A stretch of DNA of 64,000 nucleotides, from assembly GCF_024643285.1 (NCBI RefSeq), contig NZ_JAMSLW010000004.1, positions 1 through 64,000 on the forward strand, in the 5' to 3' direction. Below, piece by piece: positions 17,294 to 26,808 of this stretch (positions are counted from its first letter, which is position 1; each line of letters opens with the position of its first letter). This DNA is from Parapedobacter lycopersici. Lineage in GTDB: Bacteria > Bacteroidota > Bacteroidia > Sphingobacteriales > Sphingobacteriaceae. The notes beneath the pieces are model-generated. The model worked only from the letters and a program-made list of their open reading frames with translations, did no database searches and was not told the DNA's origin. The position numbers were made by a program, and so were the translations under genes.

Positions 17294-18436
17294 TCAGTTT
17301 ACGCCTTCCCACCAGTGCGAAAACACCTGCGTAGAATCATCCAGGTGAACCACCTGGCCGATCATCGGGGTAAGCAGCCGGAGATCGGTCTTTTCGGCCG
17401 CCTGGACGATTTTGATTAACGGCTCATCCCACGCATGGGTAGCCAATGGAAACTTCGACGAATGCACGGGAAATACGTTTTTCGCCTTCAGGTCAGCTGC
17501 GGCACGCAATACCTCATCGGGCATGGTGTGGATGTGCCGCCAAGACTTATTGTACTGTCCGTTTTCCAGAATTGCCAGGTCAAAACCGCCGAACGTGCGT
17601 CCAATTTCGGCAAAATGGCTGTCGTACCCGCTATCGCCCCCAATGAAAATACGCATCGACGGAGTCTGTAACACATAGGAGGTCCACAATGTCTGGTTCC
17701 TACGGAACCCACGCCCGGAAAAATGGCGTGCGGGGGTGGTATAGGCCATAAAATGATCATCCAATGCGATCGTCTGGTTCCAGTCTTCTTCATGAATGAT
17801 GGCGGGATCATAGTCCCAGTATTCCAGGTGTGCACCAACGCCCAAAGGACAAATAACAGCCTTAACCGTTGAGCGCAGCTTCTTTAGCGTTTCATGATCC
17901 AGGTGGTCCCAATGGTCATGCGTAATAAAAAGGTAATCGATCGGTGGCAGATCACTCACCGCATAAGCGTCCGTACCCGCAAAACTCCGCGTGGTGAACG
18001 AAAGCGGCGACGCTCCGCCACTCAATACCGGATCAACCAGGATTCGTTTTCCATCCACCTGCATGAAATAAGAGGAGTGGCCAAACCAGATCAACACTTG
18101 TTCATCAATAGGCAAATTCCGTAAATCGGTTTCGACATGCGGGATCGTGTCTGTCGGCTTGATACGCGGATCGCCCCCAAAAAAGAATTCGCGCATTACG
18201 GTAAAGAAATTGGCACCGTCCGTAAAACTGGGTGTGGGACTCAGGTTCTGAAAAGCTCCGTTCTTATAATTGGGTGATCGTTTGATGCGTTCCAGCCTGT
18301 CCCCTGTCGGCATCTTCCCGAATTTAGGCTGCTGCATGAATATCACTGCCGCGAAGGCAAGGGCAACGATGGCAAAAAATAAGGTCATTAGGGTCCGTAT
18401 TAATTTCTTCCTCACTGGCTTAAGCTTATGCTTCAA
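17294..18436 (-). CDS. Membrane-anchored MBL-fold hydrolase, NAPE-PLD/UlaG-like
   Basis: About 380 residues. An N-terminal membrane anchor (TLMTLFFAIVALAFAAVIF) is followed by a beta-lactamase-fold domain with WFGHSSYF, THDHWDHLD and GGDSGYD. The segment PARHFSGRGFRRNQTLW closely matches N-acyl-phosphatidylethanolamine-hydrolysing phospholipase D. The catalytic domain should lie in the periplasm, facing membrane lipids. The best start is the TTG at 18436, because the following LKHKLKPVRKKL gives a proper positively charged lead; an in-frame TTG at 18505 would add 23 unlikely residues. Confidence 0.8.
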   Translation of the reverse strand: MKHKLKPVRKKLIRTLMTLFFAIVALAFAAVIFMQQPKFGKMPTGDRLERIKRSPNYKNGAFQNLSPTPSFTDGANFFTVMREFFFGGDPRIKPTDTIPHVETDLRNLPIDEQVLIWFGHSSYFMQVDGKRILVDPVLSGGASPLSFTTRSFAGTDAYAVSDLPPIDYLFITHDHWDHLDHETLKKLRSTVKAVICPLGVGAHLEYWDYDPAIIHEEDWNQTIALDDHFMAYTTPARHFSGRGFRRNQTLWTSYVLQTPSMRIFIGGDSGYDSHFAEIGRTFGGFDLAILENGQYNKSWRHIHTMPDEVLRAAADLKAKNVFPVHSSKFPLATHAWDEPLIKIVQAAEKTDLRLLTPMIGQVVHLDDSTQVFSHWWEGVN

Positions 18437-18486
18437 TGGATAAATATAGCCAATCCCTGTTAACCAATAACCGTGGGTATCCCATA

Positions 18487-18518
18487 TTTGACATTTTATA
18501 TACAATACCGTATCTTTC
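18487..18518 (+). promoter_or_regulatory. Promoter of nnr
   Basis: TTTG (18487-18490), 20 bases, then TATCTTTC (18511-18518), a 7/8 match to TAnnTTTG with ideal spacing. It lies 43 bases before the nnr ATG. Confidence 0.55.
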
Positions 18519-18560
18519 GCTATAATTTAAACAACTGGCGGAGCGCTCCGCCAATGCCCC

Positions 18561-20057
18561 ATGAAAAGCATCCTCACCGCGAAGCAAATGCGGGCTGCCG
18601 ATCAACATACGATAGAGACGGCCCCAATTTCTTCCATTGATTTAATGGAGAACGCTGCTACGGCTTTTGTTACGGTAGCACAGACGCTTTTTACCGATAA
18701 ACATACCCCTATACTGATTTGCTGCGGCACAGGGAATAACGGCGGTGACGGCCTGGCGGCGGCGCGGCTGCTGCAGGTCGCCGGATATGACTCCCTGCAT
18801 GTGTGGGTAGCCCGTTTTTCTCCGCGTGAAAGCGACGATTTCGCCATGAACCTTCACCGGTTGCGTCAAACGCCTATTCCGGTTACGGAATGGCTGCCCG
18901 GAGATGAATTACCGCCCATCACGCAGGAAGTGATCGTTGATGCCCTGCTGGGTTCGGGGTTGAACAAACCCTTGACGGGCGACTGGCTGCGGCTTGTACG
19001 GCATATCAATCAAAGTCAGCAACGGGTCGTCGCGATGGACGTGCCTACCGGAATGCGTGCAGATGGTGTTATACCCGATACGGAAGAAACTGTTTTTGCC
19101 CATGATGTCGTTACCTTTCAACGTCCGAAAATCAGTTTCTTTTTTCCCGAATCAGCGCAGGCAATGCATCGTTTCCATGTAGCCGATATCGGATTAGATG
19201 AAACGTTCATTGAACAGCTGCCTACCGGCTTTAAATTAATAGAAGCAGCGGATGTCCAGCAGATTTACCGGCCACGGAAGCCTTTTACACATAAGGGTAC
19301 CTATGGACATGCGCTGATTGTAGCCGGCAGTGAAACGCATATGGGTGCCGCGTTGTTGAGCTGCGGGGGGTGTCTGTTCAGCGGGGCCGGACGAACCACC
19401 GCGTGTATTCCTGTGAATGGGCTGGCAGCGCTGAATACCCGGTATCCCGAAGTCATGTATTGCACTGATACGGCGTTACGCGACCAATGGGAAGCTGCAA
19501 ATGCGGTCGGTATTGGACCGGGACTGGGAAGCCGGGCTACACAACTGGCGGATATCTTTGACTATCCGGCGAAGCCATTGGTATTGGATGCGGATGCACT
19601 GAATTGGCTAAGCGAACAACCTGCATTGCTGGACAGGCTGCCGGAAGGATGTATACTGACACCCCACATGAAGGAATTCGACCGGCTGTTCGGTCATCAT
19701 ACCGACTGGTGGAGCCGGGTACAGACGGCGAAAGAAAAAGCGGCCCGGTACCGGCTTGTTATCATACTGAAAAATCGGTATACCTTCATCATATTGCCTG
19801 AAGGCCATGTACTCATCAACCCCACCGGCAATGCGGCCATGGCTACCGGCGGAATGGGCGACGTACTGACCGGTATGCTGGTTGCGTTTCTTGCGCAAAA
19901 GTATACGTCAGCCGAAGCCGCCATATTGGCGTGCTATACCCATGGTGCCGCGGGAGACCGGCTCAGGGCCGACAGACAGGCGATAGTACTACCAAGTCAG
20001 CTAATTAAACAGATAACCAGCACGTTAGGATCGTTAACTAACGACCTGGATACTTAA
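18561..20057 (+). CDS. nnr: Bifunctional NAD(P)H-hydrate epimerase / ADP-dependent dehydratase
   Basis: The 498-residue fusion repairs damaged NAD(P)H. The N-terminal YjeF-type epimerase (about residues 1-215) shows CCGTGNNGGDGLAAA and VDALLGSG. The C-terminal carbohydrate-kinase-like dehydratase (about 225-495) shows THKGTYGHALIVAGS, GIGPGLG and NPTGNAAMATGGMGDVLTG. Both halves appear complete. It is a single gene with its own promoter. Confidence 0.96.
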   Translation: MKSILTAKQMRAADQHTIETAPISSIDLMENAATAFVTVAQTLFTDKHTPILICCGTGNNGGDGLAAARLLQVAGYDSLHVWVARFSPRESDDFAMNLHRLRQTPIPVTEWLPGDELPPITQEVIVDALLGSGLNKPLTGDWLRLVRHINQSQQRVVAMDVPTGMRADGVIPDTEETVFAHDVVTFQRPKISFFFPESAQAMHRFHVADIGLDETFIEQLPTGFKLIEAADVQQIYRPRKPFTHKGTYGHALIVAGSETHMGAALLSCGGCLFSGAGRTTACIPVNGLAALNTRYPEVMYCTDTALRDQWEAANAVGIGPGLGSRATQLADIFDYPAKPLVLDADALNWLSEQPALLDRLPEGCILTPHMKEFDRLFGHHTDWWSRVQTAKEKAARYRLVIILKNRYTFIILPEGHVLINPTGNAAMATGGMGDVLTGMLVAFLAQKYTSAEAAILACYTHGAAGDRLRADRQAIVLPSQLIKQITSTLGSLTNDLDT

Positions 20058-20098
20058 CCCCCCCTAAAATTACACAACCGTTTGCATAACGGAAACTG

Positions 20099-20129
20099 TT
20101 GCAAAACCGACTTTCAGTGTGTATTATTG
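20099..20129 (+). promoter_or_regulatory. Promoter of the GH20-DUF5107 pair
   Basis: TTG (20099-20101), 20 bases, then TATTATTG (20122-20129), a 7/8 match to TAnnTTTG. It lies 23 bases before the hexosaminidase ATG. Confidence 0.5.
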
Positions 20130-20152
20130 ATCGCTAATCGATTCCTTTACAC

Positions 20153-21772
20153 ATGCGACGCTATCTTTTTATCGGCTTAATTTACTGTATCGCGGTGGGC
20201 GCGGTGCGGGCACAGGAACGTTGTCCTATCATCCCCCAGCCTGCCCATGCCGAAAGGCACACGGGATATTTCTCCCTGGATAAACATACGCCGATCGTTG
20301 TCGAGGACCCGGTGGCAGCACCTGCGGCCCATTTTCTGCAAAGGGAAATGCTCCGCCTTATGACAACACCGTTAGCTGTTCATGCTGACGAAGGCAGCCT
20401 GCCAGCCATCCGTATCGGGATTGACCCGTCCGTAAAGGGAGAAGAAGCCTACACCCTGCAAGTCACGGCCGAGGGCATACGCGTTGCGGCAAGCACACTG
20501 GCTGGTTTACGCTATGGTATCGTCAGCATGCTGCAGCTGGCCCAGGGAGAAGCGACACCCACCGCTGTACTGAAAATTCCGGCCTGGGAGCTCGCGGATA
20601 ACCCGCGGTATGCCTGGCGGGGATTAATGCTGGATGAATCGCGTCATTTTTTCGGAAAGGCAAAAGTCAAGTCGATTCTCGACTGGATGGCTTACTATAA
20701 ACTCAACCGTTTCCATTGGCATCTGACGGATGAACCTGCCTGGCGGTTGGAAATCAAGCAATATCCATTGCTTACGCTCATCGGCGGTATCGGCAGCTTC
20801 ACCGATGGTACGGCACCTGCGGCTTACTATACCCAGGAGGATATCCAGGAAATCGTTGCATACGCCGCGGAGCGGAATATTGTTGTTATTCCCGAAATAG
20901 ACATGCCGGGGCATGCAACCGCTGCCAACCGGGCGTATCCGGAGTACAGCGGCGGCGGTACGGAGGCACACCCGCATTTTACGTTCAATCCCGGTAAAGA
21001 AGCGACTTATGCCTACCTTACGGATATCCTCCGGGAAACCAATAGTCTTTTTCCGTCGCAGTTGCTGCACCTCGGCGGCGACGAGGTCAGTTTCGGCAGC
21101 GCTGCCTGGCAATCGGATACCGCAATCCAGGACCTGATGGCCCGGGAGGGACTGAAGACGAATCAGGATGTAGAACGCTATTTCATGAAGCGGATGGCCG
21201 ACTCGGTATACCGGCTCAACGCGAAGCTGCTGGCGTGGGATGAGATGGCCGATGCAGGCCTGCCTACCGACAACACCATCATTTTCTGGTGGCGGCAGGA
21301 CAAGCCGGCACAGTTAAAAACAGCATGGGCAAACGGTTACCAAACCATTATCTGCCCACGCCTTCCGCTATACTTTGATTTTGTACAGGACAGCACCCAC
21401 CGATTCGGCCGCAGGTGGGATGGCACCTTTAATCCATTGGAGGCAGTATATACCTATGAAGTCGATGGCCTTACCTCGACAGCTGCGGAGCGCGATCTGA
21501 TTCTGGGCGTGCAGGCTAATGTCTGGTCAGAGCCCATACCCAACGGACAGCGGCTTGACTTCCTGCTATTCCCCCGCATTGCGGCCCTGGCCGAAATTGC
21601 GTGGACACCGGACGAAAAAAAAGCATTTGAACCTTTCAGTCTGCTCCTGAAGGAGCATTTAGCCCTATACAGACAACACGGAATTTATTATTATGATCCA
21701 TTCCAGCCCAACGCCAATCCCGAGCCTGTCGTATACCGAATCGACCGGGATCTGTCCGTGGAGCGCAGGTAA
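20153..21772 (+). CDS. Secreted beta-N-acetylhexosaminidase, GH20
   Basis: The 539-residue protein has a signal peptide ending near VRAQE, a GH20b lead domain (about residues 25-150) and a GH20 catalytic barrel. The barrel holds the diagnostic FHWHLTDEPAWRLEI and the catalytic Asp310-Glu311 pair in HLGGDEVSF. It removes terminal GlcNAc or GalNAc from glycans in the periplasm or at the surface. It lacks the C-terminal chitobiase domain of the second GH20 at 61717. The DUF5107 gene follows by 22 bases, so the two are co-transcribed. Confidence 0.94.
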   Translation: MRRYLFIGLIYCIAVGAVRAQERCPIIPQPAHAERHTGYFSLDKHTPIVVEDPVAAPAAHFLQREMLRLMTTPLAVHADEGSLPAIRIGIDPSVKGEEAYTLQVTAEGIRVAASTLAGLRYGIVSMLQLAQGEATPTAVLKIPAWELADNPRYAWRGLMLDESRHFFGKAKVKSILDWMAYYKLNRFHWHLTDEPAWRLEIKQYPLLTLIGGIGSFTDGTAPAAYYTQEDIQEIVAYAAERNIVVIPEIDMPGHATAANRAYPEYSGGGTEAHPHFTFNPGKEATYAYLTDILRETNSLFPSQLLHLGGDEVSFGSAAWQSDTAIQDLMAREGLKTNQDVERYFMKRMADSVYRLNAKLLAWDEMADAGLPTDNTIIFWWRQDKPAQLKTAWANGYQTIICPRLPLYFDFVQDSTHRFGRRWDGTFNPLEAVYTYEVDGLTSTAAERDLILGVQANVWSEPIPNGQRLDFLLFPRIAALAEIAWTPDEKKAFEPFSLLLKEHLALYRQHGIYYYDPFQPNANPEPVVYRIDRDLSVERR

Positions 21773-21794
21773 TGGCTCTTTTATTTTAATTGAT

Positions 21795-24700
21795 ATGAAA
21801 CGATTTATTTACGCATTGGCCTGTGCTTGCTGTGCATTTACGCCCATTGGACTGCTGCACGCCCAGCAAAGCCGGATTACCGAAGAAATACATTCGATCA
21901 AGACCTATCCTTTTGATGATCCTAACCCAGTCCCGTTTCTCACGGAAGAGAACAAGAAAAAAATATATCCGTATCACGGATTTGATGGTTACAGTGTGGA
22001 AGGGGTTGACCGCGACTGGAAAGTAGTCAAACTGGAAAATGACTATATCGAAGTGTATGTGCTACCCGAAGCGGGTGGCAAGGTATGGGGCGCGATTGAA
22101 AAATCAACGGGCAAGGAATTCTTATATAAGAATGAAGTAATGAAATTCCGGAATGTTGCACAGCGCGGTCCGTGGACATCCGGCGGTATTGAATTTAATT
22201 TCGGTTACATTGGCCATACACCGTCTACTGCTACGCCGGTCGACTACATCACGAGGCAGAACTCGGATGGCAGCGTAAGCTGCATCGTTGGTGCCATGGA
22301 CTTGCCTTCGCGGACCCACTGGCGGGTGGAAATACGGCTGCCGGCGGATAAAGCATGGTTCGAAACCAATGCCACCTGGTATAATCCCACACCGTTGGTC
22401 CAGTCGTATTACAACTGGATGACCGGCGCTGCGCGGGTTTCCGACGACCTGCAGTTTTTCTATCCGGGCAGCATGGAATACGAACATAATGGTACGGCGT
22501 TCCCCTGGCCCGTGGATTCGCTGGGAAGAGACCTTTCGTGGTATGCCAATAACGATTTTGGGTCGCATAAATCTTTCCACATTGCCGGAACGTATAACGA
22601 CTTCATGGGTGGCTATTATCATGATTCGGATTTTGGCTTTGGTCATTGGTCGCTCCATGATGAGATGCCGGGAAAAAAACTGTGGCTTTGGGCGTTATCA
22701 AGAAACGGCGGTATATGGGAAGACCTGCTTACCGATGATGACGGCCAGTACATGGAATTCCAGGCCGGCAGGGGCTACAATCAATATTCCCCATCCCGCA
22801 TCAAAACCCCGATTACGCAGCTTGGCTTCTCCCCCGGGACTACAGATCAATGGCGTGAATTATGGTTTCCTGTAAAGGAGACGGGTGGCTTGTCTGCCGT
22901 ATCGCCCTCCGGCATCCTGTATGCAGCGGAGGCGGATGGAAAAGTCCGCATTTCAATAAATGCACTGGCTGTTACGGAATCGCCCGTGGTATTGCGTGTC
23001 GGTACCGACACCTTGTTTTCGGAAACCATCCGACTCCAGCCGATGGAGGTTTATACAACCACGGTAAATGTGCCGGCCGGCCGGAAGTGGGCAGTTTCCG
23101 CCACGGCAATGAACCTCAGGTACGGACCCGCCGAAGCGGATACCCTAAAACGGCCAACCGCCTCGGCCTCGCCGGTCCGTTCCCTCACCACCGCCTCTCA
23201 GTATTACCAGGAAGGCGTGGAATCCAAGGAATTCCGTGATTACGAACAGGCCAAACATTACTTTGCAAAAAGTATCGAACTTGACCCGTACCACCTGGAT
23301 GCGCTGACGGAACTGGCGGCAATGCAATACCGCAATGGCCGCTATGACTCCACCCTCTATTACGCCAACCGGGTACTTCGTGAAGACACATATCATCCCT
23401 CGGCTAATTTTCAGGCAGGCATCGCCTATGTAGCCAAAAAAGACTGGATCAATGCACTGGACTGCTTTGGCTGGGCCTCGCGTTCGGTCCAGTATCGAAG
23501 CGACGCCTTTGCGCGTATGGCCGCCATCTACCTGCAGCAACACCAACCGGAATTGGCGCTGCACTACGCGGATAATGCTATTGCTTATAACAACCACCAT
23601 GTATTTGCGCTACAAGCAAGGGCATTGGCATTACGGCAGCTGGGTAGGGCTGCGGATGCTGCCGCGAACCTAGTGCAGTTGTACGATGCGGATCCGCTGA
23701 ATCATTTTGCACGTTATGAGGAATACCGGAATGGCAACGCAACGTATGAATCCTTCTCATCGGTTATCCAAAATGAATTTGCCTGGCAAACGCATCTCGA
23801 AACGGCACTCACTTACCTCAGTCTGGGCGCGAAGGAAGAGGCCATGGATATTATTGCACGTGCTCCTGAGCATCCCCTGATTGCACTGTGGGGGGCCTAT
23901 CTTGCACAGGATGCGACTCGTCTGCAAGCCGTCACTTCAGCCCCTCCCGATTTTGTGTTTCCCTATCGCCTGGAAACACTGGAAGCATTGGAATGGGCAG
24001 CCAATCAGCACCCACACTGGAAATTCAACTACTACCTGGCACTCAATTACCAGGCCATCGGTCGCGCGGAAGACGCCGAACAACGGCTAAAAGCCTGTGG
24101 AAACGAACCGGATTATGCACCTTTTTACCTAACCCGCGCTGCGCTTCTCCATGCTGGCCCCGAAATGACTGAAAAGGATATACTCCGCGCCTACCATTTT
24201 GCCCCTGATGACCGGCGTGTGAGGACATGGATGATTGATTATTACCACCGGGTGGGAAATAATGTGGAAGCACTGGCCATTGCCGACCGCGCATGGCATG
24301 ACTTCCCCGACGATTATTCCATTGGCCTTTGGCATGCACGGCAGCTGCTGCTTGCCGGAAAACCAAAGGAGAGTTCTGCCATTTTAGACCAGATTCATGT
24401 ATTACCCTACGAGGGGGCCAGTCAGGGACGGGTCGTATACGAACAGGCATTGCTGATGCAGGCGGTAACCCTGATCAAGGCCGGCAGTTACAAGCCGGCT
24501 ATGGAGTTGCTGGAAAAGTCCCGGGAATGGCCCGAACACCTGGGCGTAGGCAAACCATATGATTCGGATGGGCGTTTTCAGGATTACCTTACAGCGTATT
24601 GCCTAACCAAACTGGGACGCACCAAGGAAGCCGGAGCATTAAACCAACAGGTAATTTCCTATACACTCGACAATTCCAGGCGGTCTACTTTTGCCAACCT

Positions 24701-24908
24701 ACTGGGATTGATGGCGCTGCAACAGGCTGGCCGGCAACAACAATTGAATACGTTACTGGAGCAGCTCGCCCATAATCCGGCAGCGGAAAATCAGTGGGTA
24801 CTTGAAGCATTTAAAGGCAGTGGCACACCTGCATCAGACAGGTCAGCGACGTTTGGGGATAATCCGTATTATTCGATTATATGCGGTATCTTGGAGTTAC
24901 GTCCTTGA
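21795..24908 (+). CDS. Secreted DUF5107 / TPR-repeat protein
   Basis: About 1037 residues. A signal peptide (MKRFIYALACACCAF...) is followed by a DUF5107 domain (about residues 30-350) with an aldose-epimerase-like beta-sandwich (YVLPEAGGKVWGAIEK; GGIEFNFGYIGHTPS). A beta-rich linker and TPR repeats fill the rest (from about residue 470: YYQEGVESKEFRDYEQAKHY). DUF5107 proteins are common beside glycan-degrading enzymes, and they are presumed to bind or act on sugars. The ATG at 21795 is chosen because it starts the signal peptide; the reading frame continues upstream into the GH20 gene without a better start. Confidence 0.82.
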   Translation: MKRFIYALACACCAFTPIGLLHAQQSRITEEIHSIKTYPFDDPNPVPFLTEENKKKIYPYHGFDGYSVEGVDRDWKVVKLENDYIEVYVLPEAGGKVWGAIEKSTGKEFLYKNEVMKFRNVAQRGPWTSGGIEFNFGYIGHTPSTATPVDYITRQNSDGSVSCIVGAMDLPSRTHWRVEIRLPADKAWFETNATWYNPTPLVQSYYNWMTGAARVSDDLQFFYPGSMEYEHNGTAFPWPVDSLGRDLSWYANNDFGSHKSFHIAGTYNDFMGGYYHDSDFGFGHWSLHDEMPGKKLWLWALSRNGGIWEDLLTDDDGQYMEFQAGRGYNQYSPSRIKTPITQLGFSPGTTDQWRELWFPVKETGGLSAVSPSGILYAAEADGKVRISINALAVTESPVVLRVGTDTLFSETIRLQPMEVYTTTVNVPAGRKWAVSATAMNLRYGPAEADTLKRPTASASPVRSLTTASQYYQEGVESKEFRDYEQAKHYFAKSIELDPYHLDALTELAAMQYRNGRYDSTLYYANRVLREDTYHPSANFQAGIAYVAKKDWINALDCFGWASRSVQYRSDAFARMAAIYLQQHQPELALHYADNAIAYNNHHVFALQARALALRQLGRAADAAANLVQLYDADPLNHFARYEEYRNGNATYESFSSVIQNEFAWQTHLETALTYLSLGAKEEAMDIIARAPEHPLIALWGAYLAQDATRLQAVTSAPPDFVFPYRLETLEALEWAANQHPHWKFNYYLALNYQAIGRAEDAEQRLKACGNEPDYAPFYLTRAALLHAGPEMTEKDILRAYHFAPDDRRVRTWMIDYYHRVGNNVEALAIADRAWHDFPDDYSIGLWHARQLLLAGKPKESSAILDQIHVLPYEGASQGRVVYEQALLMQAVTLIKAGSYKPAMELLEKSREWPEHLGVGKPYDSDGRFQDYLTAYCLTKLGRTKEAGALNQQVISYTLDNSRRSTFANLLGLMALQQAGRQQQLNTLLEQLAHNPAAENQWVLEAFKGSGTPASDRSATFGDNPYYSIICGILELRP

Positions 24909-24924
24909 GCTGGAGAGCTGTTGA

Positions 24925-26736
24925 TCAATCGGCGGAAGTGGCTTCGGAAAAGTAGGTTGTAACGGACTGAACCTGCTTTTCTGTGAGTATATCCCTGAGT
25001 TGTTCAGGTGTAGCTGCTCTGATTTTCTTTACCGATTTGAATTGCTTCAGCAGCTTTTCCGCAGATGTTTTACCAATGCCGGGAATGTTCTCCAATTCAG
25101 TCTGGAAGGTCTTCCTGCTCCGTTGATTGCGGTGAAATGTGATACCAAAACGATGTGCTTCGTCACGCAGGTGCTGAATGATTTTCAGGGTTTCCGATTT
25201 TTTGTCCAGGTACAGGGGGTATTGATCTCCCGGATAATAGATTTCTTCCAGTCGCTTGGCGATGCCGATGACGGTCATCTGCTTGTCGATTCCCAGTAGC
25301 TTCAGGCTTTTCAATGCGGCGGAAAGCTGTCCCTTGCCACCATCGATAACGATCAGCTGCGGGAGCGATTGCCCTTCGTCCAATAGCCGCCGATACCGGC
25401 GGTGCACCGCTTCCTCCATGGTCGCGAAATCATTTGGGCCTTCCACGGTTTTCACGTTAAAATGACGGTAGTCCTTTTTGCAGGGCTTTGCATCCCTGAA
25501 TACCACAATAGCTGAAACCGGATATTTCCCCTGAAAGTTCGAGTTGTCAAAGCATTCGATATGCCGCGGAAGCACATTCATCCGCAGGTCGTGCTGCATC
25601 TGCGTCAGTACCCGCTCGGTCCGCAGTTCAGGGTTGAGCTTCTCATATTGATTAAGCCGTTCCTTTTTAAAATAAAATACGTTCTTCTGTGAAAGTTCGA
25701 GCAGTTTCTTCTTTTCACCCAGTTTCGGGACGGTGAAGCGGAGTTCACTGGCCTCAATATCAATATCAAACGGCACGATAATCTCGCGTGATGTGCTGCC
25801 AAAGCGACTGCGGATTTCAGGTATGGCCAGGTTAAGCAATTCCTCATCACTTTCGTCCAGCCGCTTTTTCATCTCTACTGTCTGCGTTTGAATGATAACA
25901 CCATTCATCACCTTAAGGTAGTTGACGAAAGCATAATTCTGCTCTGACGCGATGCTGAAAACGTCCACATTGGTGATGGATGAAGTAACGACAGTTGATT
26001 TACTCTGGTAGCGCCCCAGTAAATCCAGCTTGTTTTTCAGTTGATGCGCATACTCAAAATTCAACTCGGCTACCGCCGCATCCAACTGTCCTTTCAGCCG
26101 GCGGATCACCACGCCGATTTTTCCGTTTAATATGTCACGGATGTCTTCCAGATTTTTCTCGTAGTCGGCTTCACTTTGGTATCCCTCGCAAGGTCCCTTG
26201 CAATTGCCTATCTGGTATTCCAAGCATACCTTAAACTTTCCTTTATTGATGTTTTCAGGGGTAAGCGCGAGATTGCAGGTGCGCAGCGGGTAAAGCTCCC
26301 GGATGGTGTCCATAATCGCGTGCATCATCCCGACAGATGCATAAGGCCCAAAATACCGGGAACCGTCCTTGATCATCTTCCGTGTGGGGAATATCCGGGG
26401 AAAGCGCTCATTCTTGATGACAATCCAGGGATAGGTCTTGTCATCTTTCAGCATGACATTATACCGGGGCTGATGCTTCTTAATCAGGCTGTTTTCCAGG
26501 AGCCATGCGTCAATTTCGGTATCAACGATTGTGAAGGTAATGCGGTTGATCCGGCGGACCAATACGCGCGTTTTGCCGTTAAGCTGACTGTTCTTGACAA
26601 AATAAGAACTAACCCGGTTCCGCAGGTCCTTTGCTTTACCGATATAGATTAATGCACCCTGGGCATCCCAGTACTGGTACACTCCCGGGCGGTGTGGAAT
26701 TTCTTCAAGTGCCTTGCGGTAATCAAACTTCGTCAT
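24925..26736 (-). CDS. uvrC: Excinuclease ABC subunit C
   Basis: The 603-residue protein has the GIY-YIG nuclease domain at the N-terminus (PGVYQYWDAQGALIYIGKAK), a UvrB-interacting UVR segment, the C-terminal endonuclease half (ECFDNSNFQGKYPVSAIVVF; VIDGGKGQLSAAL) and two helix-hairpin-helix motifs at the end (ENIPGIGKTSAEKLLKQF). It makes both incisions in nucleotide excision repair. The end lies 16 bases from the convergent DUF5107 gene. Confidence 0.97.
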   Translation of the reverse strand: MTKFDYRKALEEIPHRPGVYQYWDAQGALIYIGKAKDLRNRVSSYFVKNSQLNGKTRVLVRRINRITFTIVDTEIDAWLLENSLIKKHQPRYNVMLKDDKTYPWIVIKNERFPRIFPTRKMIKDGSRYFGPYASVGMMHAIMDTIRELYPLRTCNLALTPENINKGKFKVCLEYQIGNCKGPCEGYQSEADYEKNLEDIRDILNGKIGVVIRRLKGQLDAAVAELNFEYAHQLKNKLDLLGRYQSKSTVVTSSITNVDVFSIASEQNYAFVNYLKVMNGVIIQTQTVEMKKRLDESDEELLNLAIPEIRSRFGSTSREIIVPFDIDIEASELRFTVPKLGEKKKLLELSQKNVFYFKKERLNQYEKLNPELRTERVLTQMQHDLRMNVLPRHIECFDNSNFQGKYPVSAIVVFRDAKPCKKDYRHFNVKTVEGPNDFATMEEAVHRRYRRLLDEGQSLPQLIVIDGGKGQLSAALKSLKLLGIDKQMTVIGIAKRLEEIYYPGDQYPLYLDKKSETLKIIQHLRDEAHRFGITFHRNQRSRKTFQTELENIPGIGKTSAEKLLKQFKSVKKIRAATPEQLRDILTEKQVQSVTTYFSEATSAD

Positions 26737-26742
26737 ATTCAG

Positions 26743-26771
26743 TGGTCGGTAGCCAATGGTCGGTGGTCGGT
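26743..26771. repeat. Short degenerate repeat TGGTCGGT between uvrC and the PBP gene
   Basis: TGGTCGGT occurs three times (26743-26750, 26757-26764, 26764-26771) in the 72-base gap, with related GGTC/GACC words beside it. It looks like a low-complexity spacer rather than a gene or binding array. Confidence 0.5.
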
Positions 26772-26808
26772 CACTTATACCCAGTCACGGACCATCCATC
26801 ACCAAAAC

